A DNA stretch of 5,440 nucleotides from an uncultured Actinomycetes bacterium (GTDB taxonomy: Bacteria > Actinomycetota > CALGFH01): the NCBI GenBank assembly GCA_937881255.1, contig CALGFH010000338.1, positions 1 through 5,440 on the forward strand. Direction: 5' to 3'. Shown piece after piece: positions 1 through 4,376 of the stretch. Each line of letters begins with the position of its first letter. Positions within the stretch are counted from its first letter, which is position 1. Below the pieces are notes generated by a model. That model was not told the DNA's origin. It did not search any database and saw only the letters and a list, made by a program, of their open reading frames with translations. The position numbers and the translations under genes are program-made.

Positions 1-1
1 C

Positions 2-598
2 GGCTCGGTGCTGCTGTTCCTGCTGGTCGTCGCCCGCATGTCCGAGCTCGTGGCCCAGGTCCAGGACCAGGCGGCACAGCTGGCGGCGCTGGCCCACAAT
101 GACGCCCTGACCGGGATCCCAAACCGCCGTGCCTGGGACCTGGACCTGGTCCGCGAGATGATCCGGGCCCGCCGCACCGGAGCGCCGCTGCAGGTGGCCC
201 TGCTGGACGTCGACCACTTCAAACGGTTCAACGACACCAACGGCCACCAGGCCGGCGACCTGCTGCTGAAGAGCGCCGCCGCCTGGAGAGCGCAGCTCCG
301 GGAGGGGGACATGCTCGCCCGCTACGGCGGGGAGGAGTTCGCCAGCCTGCTGGTCGGCTGCTCCCAGGCCGAGGCGGTGGCGATCCTGGACCGGATGCGC
401 CTGGCGACGCCGCTGGGCGAGACCGTCTCCATCGGGGTCGTCCAGTGGGACGGCGAGCAGACCCCGGAGGTGCTCATCGGCGGTGCCGACGACGCCCTCT
501 ACCGGGCCAAGGAACAGGGCCGGAACCGCGTCGTGGCCACGCCGCCAAGGTCGCGGTGGGGTGGCGACCGTTCCCCGAGCTCCATCGGTGCCGGCTAG
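2..598 (+). CDS. GGDEF-domain diguanylate cyclase (5' end outside window)
   Basis: Makes cyclic di-GMP from two GTP, a second messenger controlling sessility and development. The frame is open to the window edge, so the true start lies upstream. Counting from the GTG at 8, residues 1-9 are strongly hydrophobic and look like the end of a last transmembrane helix. Residues 11-33 form a short amphipathic, coiled-coil-like linker leading into the domain entry motif DALTGIPNR (32-40). The metal-binding segment LDVDHFKRFND is at 66-76, and the active-site loop GGEEF at 107-111. An intact inhibitory I-site RxxD (98-101) sits exactly five residues before it, so product feedback is expected. The closing motif ADDALYRAKEQGRN is at 160-173, followed by a short polar tail. 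Catalytic residues appear intact, so an active cyclase is likely; the sensory part and its signal cannot be seen. The stop shares a CTAG with the convergent folP homologue. Confidence 0.93.
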   Translation, partial: GSVLLFLLVVARMSELVAQVQDQAAQLAALAHNDALTGIPNRRAWDLDLVREMIRARRTGAPLQVALLDVDHFKRFNDTNGHQAGDLLLKSAAAWRAQLREGDMLARYGGEEFASLLVGCSQAEAVAILDRMRLATPLGETVSIGVVQWDGEQTPEVLIGGADDALYRAKEQGRNRVVATPPRSRWGGDRSPSSIGAG

Positions 599-1455
599 GC
601 CAGGCCGCGGCGGGTGGCCGCCGGGGGGCGGCGGCCGAGGATGGCCTCGGTCATCCGGACCACCCGGACCGACGGCCCGACCTCGTGGACGCGGATGATG
701 CTGGCCCCGGCGGCGACCGCGAACCCGGCCGCGGCCAGGCTGCCCTCCAGGCGCTGGTCGAGGGGGAGGTCGAGGGTCTCGCCGATGAAGTCCTTGTTGG
801 AGAAGGCGACCAGCAGGGGATAGCCGAGGCCGGCCAGCTCGCCCAGGCGGCGGGTCAGCTCCAGGGAGTGGAAGGTGTTCTTGTGGAAGTCGTGGCCCGG
901 GTCGACGATCAGGCGCTCGGCCGCGACCCCGCGCTGGCGGGCCAGCGCCACCCGGTCGAGCAGGAAGGCGCGGACCTCGGCGACCACGTCGGCGTAGGCC
1001 GGCCGGTGGGGGCGGGTGCGGGGCGGCCCGCCGGTGTGCATCACCACCAGGCCGGCCCCGGCCTCGGCGGCCGCCTCGGCGACCAGCGGGTCGCGCAGGC
1101 CGGAGGGGTCGTTGACCACGTCGGCCCCGGCGGCCAGGGCCCGGCGGGCCACGCCGGCCCGGAAGGTGTCGACCGAGATGACCGCGTCGGTGCGCCCGCG
1201 CAGGGCCCCGATCAGCGGCACCACCCGGTCCAGCTCCTCGGCCTCGGTGACCTCGGCCCCGGGGCCGGCCTTGACCCCGCCGACGTCCAGCCAGTCGGCC
1301 CCCTCGGCCAGGGCCCGCTCCCCGGCGGCCAGGGCGTCCTCGAATCCGAAGTTGGCCCCCCGGTCGTAGAACGAGTCGGGGGTCCGGTTGAGAATGGCCA
1401 TGACCGCGACCCGGCGCCCGAAGTCGAAGGTGCGCCGGCCGTAGGTTCGCAGCAT
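595..1455 (-). CDS. folP: Dihydropteroate synthase family protein, FolP2-type paralogue
   Basis: The 286-aa protein spans the whole DHPS TIM barrel. Classical DHPS condenses dihydropterin pyrophosphate with p-aminobenzoate in cytosolic folate synthesis. Visible motifs: MAILNRTPDSFYD (19-31), ISVDT (93-97, Asp96), VND (114-116, Asn115), IVDPGHDF (183-190, Asp185), Lys221 and RVHEV (255-259), so the pterin pocket is kept. Two p-aminobenzoate contacts differ: the loop normally GGESTRPGA reads GGVKAGPGA (59-67), and the normal SRK reads SNK (219-221). Those features, NRTPDSFYD, the KNTFH stretch (192-196), SNKDFIGETL and the terminal RGLA match my recollection of mycobacterial FolP2 (Rv1207), whose recombinant protein was reported to lack DHPS activity. 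The family call is secure; synthase activity is doubtful. The ATG at 1455 is chosen because the frame upstream is only antisense of the SRPBCC gene. No Shine-Dalgarno precedes it, and a -10 sits 7 nt upstream, suggesting a leaderless mRNA. Neither a folate operon nor gpgS, the mycobacterial neighbour, is present. Confidence 0.93.
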   Translation of the reverse strand: MLRTYGRRTFDFGRRVAVMAILNRTPDSFYDRGANFGFEDALAAGERALAEGADWLDVGGVKAGPGAEVTEAEELDRVVPLIGALRGRTDAVISVDTFRAGVARRALAAGADVVNDPSGLRDPLVAEAAAEAGAGLVVMHTGGPPRTRPHRPAYADVVAEVRAFLLDRVALARQRGVAAERLIVDPGHDFHKNTFHSLELTRRLGELAGLGYPLLVAFSNKDFIGETLDLPLDQRLEGSLAAAGFAVAAGASIIRVHEVGPSVRVVRMTEAILGRRPPAATRRGLA

Positions 1456-1462
1456 GCCGGCG

Positions 1463-1468
1463 ATGGTA
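1463..1468 (-). promoter_or_regulatory. Probable -10 element of a leaderless folP promoter
   Basis: On the minus strand TACCAT fits the actinobacterial -10 pattern TANNNT. It is followed by seven bases and then the A of the folP ATG, the spacing expected if transcription begins at the start codon. The missing Shine-Dalgarno before that ATG agrees. No good -35 is visible; the 15-18 bp spacings give only CT-rich sequence. The same GGTAACC segment could also serve a weak plus-strand promoter for the SRPBCC gene, since only 45 bp separate the divergent genes. Confidence 0.45.
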
Positions 1469-1487
1469 ACCGACGGCCTGGACGAGG

Positions 1488-1494
1488 AAGGAGG
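1488..1494 (+). promoter_or_regulatory. Strong Shine-Dalgarno fixing the GTG start of the SRPBCC gene
   Basis: AAGGAGG lies six bases before the GTG at 1501 and is the best ribosome binding site in the window. It sits in a longer purine run (1484-1497) that contains a second AGGAGG at 1492-1497. It decides the start in a frame that is open for about 1 kb upstream. Confidence 0.8.
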
Positions 1495-1500
1495 AGGCGC

Positions 1501-1962
1501 GTGCGGGTCCACCTGGAGGAGCGGGTGGCGATCGCGGCCCCGCCCGAGGCGGTGTTCGCGGCGGTGGCCGACTGGGAGGGCCAGTCGGAGTGGGTCGCCC
1601 TGACCAGGGTGACCGCCGACGGCGGGCCCCACCGGGTGGGGGAGCGGCTGGTCGCCGAGACCAGGCTGGCCGGGATCGGGTTCAGCGACCCGATGGAGGT
1701 GACCCGGTTCGAGCCGCCGTCGCGGATCGACGTCCGCCACCTGGGCCGGGTCGTCCAGGGCACCGGGACCTTCGTGGTCGAGCCGGCCCCGGGCGGCGCC
1801 TGGTTCGTCTGGGCCGAGGACGTCGACCTGCCCTTCGGGCTGGCCGGGCGGCTCGGGTTCGTGGTCGTCGGGCCGGCCTTCCGGCTGCTGCTCCGGCGCA
1901 GCCTGCGCCGCCTGGCCCGGCGGGTCGAGTCCCGCCCGCATCTGCCCAGGCGCCCGGCCTAG
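1501..1962 (+). CDS. SRPBCC (polyketide cyclase/START-like) family protein
   Basis: A 153-aa protein of typical length for the SRPBCC helix-grip fold, a soluble family that encloses a hydrophobic cavity for small ligands. It begins with a beta strand, VHLEERVAIAAP (3-14), then the hallmark PPEAVFAAVADWEGQSEWV (14-32), in which the family's 'W..' helix follows the PxEVW/F-like motif. Alternating strands follow (LVAETRLAGIGFSDPMEVTRFEPPSRIDVRHL, 50-81; GTGTFVVEP, 87-95; WFVWAEDVDLP, 101-111), and a long basic C-terminal helix (about 124-143) ends the fold. There is no signal peptide, so it is probably cytosolic. The ligand and reaction cannot be told from sequence; members include cyclases, lipid carriers and proteins of unknown role. 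It is divergent from the folP homologue, and a GC-rich hairpin over its stop suggests its transcript ends there. GTG is chosen because of the strong Shine-Dalgarno just upstream. Confidence 0.85.
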   Translation: MRVHLEERVAIAAPPEAVFAAVADWEGQSEWVALTRVTADGGPHRVGERLVAETRLAGIGFSDPMEVTRFEPPSRIDVRHLGRVVQGTGTFVVEPAPGGAWFVWAEDVDLPFGLAGRLGFVVVGPAFRLLLRRSLRRLARRVESRPHLPRRPA

Positions 1963-1978
1963 CCGGGCCTCGCCTGGG
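1945..1978 (+). terminator. GC-rich hairpin over the SRPBCC stop codon, likely terminator
   Basis: The outer arms CCCAGGCG (1945-1952) and CGCCTGGG (1971-1978) are perfectly complementary. Inner arms CCCGGC (1953-1958) and GCCGGG (1962-1967) continue the stem to a CTA loop, with only CCT (1968-1970) bulged: 14 G/C-rich pairs in all. The stop codon (1960-1962) lies at the tip. There is no T-run, which is common for actinobacterial terminators. The 3' edge abuts the putative promoter of the next gene. Confidence 0.5.
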
Positions 1979-1996
1979 CCGTGGTAGCGTCGGCCC
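1976..1996 (+). promoter_or_regulatory. Putative extended -10 promoter within an inverted repeat
   Basis: TAGCGT at 1985-1990 fits TANNNT and is preceded by TGG, giving an extended -10 (TGnTANNNT). No -35 is seen. Transcription would start near 1998, leaving a leader of roughly 45 nt that contains AGGAG (2030-2034), seven bases before the ATG at 2042. The hexamer is bracketed by GGGCC (1976-1980) and its complement GGCCC (1992-1996). A similar arrangement precedes the DUF2231 gene. Confidence 0.45.
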
Positions 1997-2041
1997 CGCG
2001 CCGCGCCGCCCCCCTGGCCCGGCCCGAGCAGGAGCAGTCGC

Positions 2042-2704
2042 ATGGCCCCCGTCGTCCGCCGCCGCACCAAGGCGATGCTGGCCCTCGCCGGGCTGCTGCT
2101 GGCCGCCGTGGTCGGCCTGGCCTGGTTCCTGGTCGGGCAGGACGACCCGGCCGCCCCCAACGCGGGCGGCGCCGCCACCACCGCCGACCCGGCCGCCGGG
2201 CCGGCCGGCCCCGACCCGACCACCGCGACCGGCCCGGCCGCCACCGAGGGCACCTCCCAACCCGGCGGCCAGCCGGGCGAGGACGCCGGCCCCGGCGCCA
2301 CCGGCGCGCCGGCGCCCCCGGCCCCGGCCTGCCAGAACGTCCTCTCCGAGGCCGAGGCCGGGGCGGCGCTGGGCGCCTCGGTGGCCAGGGTGGAGTCCCG
2401 CGACGGGTTCCTGGTCCGCACCTGCACCTTCTGGACCAGCGGCGACCGCTACCTGCTGGTCCAGGTCAGCCTGGGCGTTGCCGCCTCGAGGGACCAGTTC
2501 GAGCTGAGCCGGCTGCCGGGAGACCGGGCCGTCACCGGCATCGGCCAGGCGGCCCGCTGGACCCGCGACACCGGCCTGCTCGACGTGCTCGACGGCGCCG
2601 CCCGGTTCCAGGTCGGGCTGTTCACCCCGGCCGGCGGCCCCGCCGCCACCGAGCCCCCGGCCCGGCTGGAGGCCGCGGCCAGGGCGGTCGCCGCCCGCCT
2701 CTAG
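2042..2704 (+). CDS. Membrane-anchored extracytoplasmic protein, DUF3558-like C-terminal domain
   Basis: A 220-aa protein of unknown function. Residues 1-10 are basic (RRRTK), and 11-32 form one hydrophobic helix acting as a signal anchor; a lipobox cysteine is missing, so it is not a lipoprotein. Residues about 34-96 are a disordered linker of Pro, Ala, Gly and Thr, typical of a spacer across the cell wall. The folded part (97-220) starts CQNVLSEAEAGAALG and has a second Cys at 128 (RTCTFW), so Cys97 and Cys128 could form a disulfide outside the cell. The pattern 'C-x-x-L-S/T-x-x-E-A-x-x-x-L-G ... C' followed by strands resembles actinobacterial DUF3558-type surface domains; this is pattern memory, not a search. 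AGGAG at 2030-2034 supports the start. It has its own putative promoter, and its 3' end faces the oxidoreductase gene only 5 bp away. Confidence 0.8.
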   Translation: MAPVVRRRTKAMLALAGLLLAAVVGLAWFLVGQDDPAAPNAGGAATTADPAAGPAGPDPTTATGPAATEGTSQPGGQPGEDAGPGATGAPAPPAPACQNVLSEAEAGAALGASVARVESRDGFLVRTCTFWTSGDRYLLVQVSLGVAASRDQFELSRLPGDRAVTGIGQAARWTRDTGLLDVLDGAARFQVGLFTPAGGPAATEPPARLEAAARAVAARL

Positions 2705-2723
2705 GCCCGTCAGGCGCGGGCGG
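2691..2723. terminator. Putative bidirectional hairpin at a convergent gene junction
   Basis: CCGCCCGC (2691-2698) pairs perfectly with GCGGGCGG (2716-2723), or as ten pairs with a 2-nt bulge if GCCT/AGGC is used. Both stop codons, TAG at 2702-2704 on plus and TGA at 2712-2710 on minus, lie in the loop. The genes are 5 bp apart, so any intrinsic terminator must overlap coding sequence. No T-run is present on either side. Confidence 0.4.
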
Positions 2724-3663
2724 CGGCCACGGCCCGGGCGGTGTCCTCGGCGATGAGGTCGGCGTTGATCGCCGCGGCCGCGGTGACGCCGGACGCGGCC
2801 GCCACCATCACCCCGGCGGTCACGTCGGCGACGTTGCCGGCGACCCACACGCCGGCTGCCGCCGTGCGCCCGGTGGCGTCGGCCTCGACCTGGCGGCCGA
2901 TCCCCCGGGGGTGCTCGGCCACGGTGACGCCGAGGTCGTCCAGGACGGCGTGCCTGGCCTGGAACCGCGGCCCGACGACCAGGGCGCCGAGCTCGACGAC
3001 CCGCCCCGACCGCAGCCGCACGCCGGCCAGGCGGTCCCCGGCGACCTCGACGGCGGCGACCTCGCCCTCGACCACGGCGATGCCCCGGGCGGCCAGCTGC
3101 TCCAGCTGGTCGCCGGCCGGCCCGGGCGCGGTGTGCAGGAGCAGGGTCACCTGGGAGCTCCACTGCCGCCACATCAGCGCCTGCTCGGCGGCCTGGGGGC
3201 CGGTGCCCAGCACCCCGAGGGGTGTGTCCCGGAGCTCCCAGCCGAAGCAGTAGGGGCAGTGGACGACGTCGCGCCCCCAGCGGTCCCGGAGACCGGGGAG
3301 GTCGGGAAGCTCGTCCACCAGCCCGGTGGTCACCAGCACCCGCCGCGCCTCCCGGTCGGTCCCGTCGGCCAGGGCGACCCGGAAGCCGCCATCGGCCAGC
3401 CGCTTGATCGAGGTGACCGTGCCCTCGACGACCTCGCCGCCGTAGCCGCTGACCTCGGCCCGGCCGACCCGCAGGAGCTCCAGCGGCGGCGCGCCGTCAC
3501 GGGTCAGGTACCCGTGGGCGTGGGCGGACGGCGCGTTGCGGGGGTGGCCGGCGTCCACCACCAGCACCGAGCGCCGCGCCCGGGCCAGCCCCAGGGCCGC
3601 GGCCAGGCCGGCCAGCCCGCCTCCCACGACCACGACATCGAACAGCTCATCTGGATTCGTCAT
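2710..3663 (-). CDS. Thioredoxin-reductase-like FAD-dependent oxidoreductase (CPYC type)
   Basis: A 317-aa cytosolic flavoprotein of thioredoxin-reductase length and architecture. The FAD-binding Rossmann motif VVVGGGLAGLAAA is at 11-23 and is followed by the acidic strand end VLVVDAG (33-39). The redox pair is HCPYCFGWE (135-143; Cys136, Cys139) where classical TrxB has CATC. The central second nucleotide fold begins GTGPQAAEQAL (153-163). The second FAD motif GVWVAGNV (271-278) has GN where TrxB has GD. After the central fold the sequence is LLLHTAPGPAGDQ (174-186), without the HRRxxxR motif that binds the NADPH phosphate. It therefore resembles TrxR-like dithiol oxidases and related reductases of uncertain donor more than true TrxB, and no thioredoxin gene is adjacent. 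The divergent XRE-cupin gene is its likely regulator. The ATG at 3663 is chosen because the FAD motif follows closely; an in-frame ATG at 3732 would translate the operator. No Shine-Dalgarno is visible. Confidence 0.9.
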   Translation of the reverse strand: MTNPDELFDVVVVGGGLAGLAAALGLARARRSVLVVDAGHPRNAPSAHAHGYLTRDGAPPLELLRVGRAEVSGYGGEVVEGTVTSIKRLADGGFRVALADGTDREARRVLVTTGLVDELPDLPGLRDRWGRDVVHCPYCFGWELRDTPLGVLGTGPQAAEQALMWRQWSSQVTLLLHTAPGPAGDQLEQLAARGIAVVEGEVAAVEVAGDRLAGVRLRSGRVVELGALVVGPRFQARHAVLDDLGVTVAEHPRGIGRQVEADATGRTAAAGVWVAGNVADVTAGVMVAAASGVTAAAAINADLIAEDTARAVAAARA

Positions 3664-3669
3664 GGTCGC

Positions 3670-3699
3670 ATCGTGCCCCGTCACGCTCCAGACTGGCAA
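3670..3699 (-). promoter_or_regulatory. Putative promoter of the FAD oxidoreductase gene
   Basis: On the minus strand TTGCCA (3699-3694) differs from the -35 consensus TTGACA at one base. An 18-bp spacer follows, then CACGAT (3675-3670), a weak -10 that keeps the key A and final T. The start point would fall at or next to the ATG at 3663, giving a leaderless transcript, in keeping with the missing Shine-Dalgarno. The -35 lies inside the left operator copy, so a bound repressor would block polymerase. Confidence 0.4.
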
Positions 3700-3720
3700 G
3701 CGTTCTTGCCAGTCTGGCAA
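3685..3720. promoter_or_regulatory. Double-palindrome operator between oxidoreductase and XRE-cupin genes
   Basis: TTGCCAGTCTGGCAA at 3706-3720 is a perfect 15-bp palindrome. A second copy at 3685-3699 has an intact right half (CTGGCAA) and a degenerate left half (GCTCCAG). Both contain CCAGnCTGG (3688-3696, 3709-3717), with centres at 3692 and 3713, 21 bp or two helical turns apart. Together they also make a perfect 13-bp inverted repeat, CCAGACTGGCAAG (3688-3700) and CTTGCCAGTCTGG (3705-3717), around a CGTT loop. CGTCAC (3679-3684) and GTGACG (3722-3727) flank it almost symmetrically. Two regulator dimers on one DNA face are the natural reading. The right copy ends 10 bp before the regulator ATG, and the left one overlaps the oxidoreductase -35, so autoregulation plus control of the neighbour is inferred. 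Confidence 0.75.
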
Positions 3721-3730
3721 AGTGACGGTC

Positions 3731-4327
3731 ATGGCCGACGAGCTGCGCACCGTCCTGACCGCCGTCGGGCCCCGGCTGCGGGCCCTGCGCAACCGGCGGG
3801 GCGCGACCCTGGAGCAGCTGGCCGAGCGCACCGGGATCTCGGTCAGCACCCTCTCCCGGCTGGAGTCCGGGCAGCGACGGCCCACCCTCGAGCTGCTCCT
3901 GCCCCTGGCCCGGGCCCACCAGGTCCCGCTGGACGAGCTGGTCGGCGCCCCGGCCACCGGCGACCCTCGCATCCACCCCCGCCCGGTCACCCGCGACGGC
4001 GCCGTCTGGGTGCCGCTGAGCCGCAACCCGGGAGGCCTCAACGCCTTCAAGCAGATCCTGCCGGTGCGCCAGGACCCGCCGGCGCAGCTCGACCTGCGGG
4101 CGCACGACGGCTACGAATGGCTGTACGTCATCACCGGCAGCCTCCGGCTCGCGCTCGGCGAGCGCGAGTTCGTCCTCACCGCCGGCGAGGCGGCCGAGTT
4201 CGACACCCGGGTCCCCCACGGGCTGGCCAACGCCGGCCGCAAGCCGGTCGAGCTCCTGATCATCTTCGGGCAGCAGGGCGAACGGGTGCACCTGCGGGCG
4301 CGCACGACCGCCAAGCGGCCACGCTAG
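3731..4327 (+). CDS. XRE-family transcriptional regulator with C-terminal cupin domain
   Basis: A 198-aa one-component regulator of the usual XRE-cupin layout. Residues about 14-69 form the five-helix XRE/HTH_3 domain: LRALRNRRGATLEQLAERTG, then ISVSTLSRLESGQRRPTLELL, where the recognition helix is near 38-46. Residues about 100-185 form a cupin barrel. Its motif 1 is AHDGYEWLYVITG (124-136; His125, Glu129, Gly136) and motif 2 AGEAAEFDTRVPHGLANAG (151-169; His163, Asn167). The first His of the classic HxH is Arg123, so metal binding is uncertain and the pocket may instead bind an organic effector. It is divergent from the FAD oxidoreductase, with the palindromic operator between them, so it probably represses both genes until a ligand or redox signal is sensed. 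ATG 3731 lacks a Shine-Dalgarno; CAAAGT (3718-3723), seven bases before it, is a weak -10 for leaderless transcription. GTG 3722 is a less likely alternative start. Confidence 0.9.
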   Translation: MADELRTVLTAVGPRLRALRNRRGATLEQLAERTGISVSTLSRLESGQRRPTLELLLPLARAHQVPLDELVGAPATGDPRIHPRPVTRDGAVWVPLSRNPGGLNAFKQILPVRQDPPAQLDLRAHDGYEWLYVITGSLRLALGEREFVLTAGEAAEFDTRVPHGLANAGRKPVELLIIFGQQGERVHLRARTTAKRPR

Positions 4328-4332
4328 CTCGT

Positions 4333-4349
4333 GGGCGGTAGCATCGCCC
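4333..4349 (+). promoter_or_regulatory. Putative -10 promoter within an inverted repeat, upstream of DUF2231 gene
   Basis: TAGCAT at 4339-4344 fits TANNNT and is bracketed by GGGCG (4333-4337) and CGCCC (4345-4349). Transcription would begin near 4351, giving a leader of about 26 nt with GGAG (4368-4371) five bases before the ATG at 4377. There is no recognisable -35. The small hairpin could alternatively help end the regulator transcript, whose stop lies at 4325-4327. Confidence 0.45.
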
Positions 4350-4376
4350 GGCCAGGCCGTCGACCCCGGAGACGAG

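Noticed and set aside
608..623. CGGCGG/CCGCCG hairpin near the folP 3' end as a terminator.
   Set aside because: It lies within the folP coding region and such short G/C repeats are common at this GC content; no support beyond chance.
445..1500. Open plus-strand frame upstream of the SRPBCC start, antisense to folP.
   Set aside because: Low-complexity Gly/Gln/Val product without motifs. The strong Shine-Dalgarno at 1488-1494 places the start at GTG 1501.
595..2427. A 610-codon minus-strand frame in phase with folP, suggesting an N-terminal extension of 324 residues.
   Set aside because: The added part is antisense to the SRPBCC and signal-anchor genes, is low-complexity Pro/Gly/Ala/Arg, and the DHPS fold is complete from the ATG at 1455. 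It is an effect of high GC content.
1682..3172. 496-codon minus-strand frame.
   Set aside because: Arg/Gly-rich shadow translation overlapping the flavoprotein in another frame and antisense to plus-strand genes.
3688..3717. The 13-bp inverted repeat read as an intrinsic terminator or a CRISPR/IS end.
   Set aside because: It lies between two divergent 5' ends, where a terminator has no use; there is no T-run, no repeat array, and no transposase. The two internal palindromes fit an operator better.
3661..3732. Alternative ATG at 3732 (minus) adding 23 residues to the flavoprotein.
   Set aside because: It would translate the operator and overlap the regulator start codon, and would push the FAD motif unusually far from the N-terminus.
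3722..3733. GTG at 3722 as an alternative regulator start.
   Set aside because: It adds only three residues and has no Shine-Dalgarno; ATG 3731 is the simpler choice, although it cannot be excluded.
1981..4341. A 786-codon plus-strand open frame across four genes.
   Set aside because: Its product is Arg/Gly/Pro-rich without domain motifs and runs antisense to the flavoprotein; the real genes in other frames carry clear motifs.
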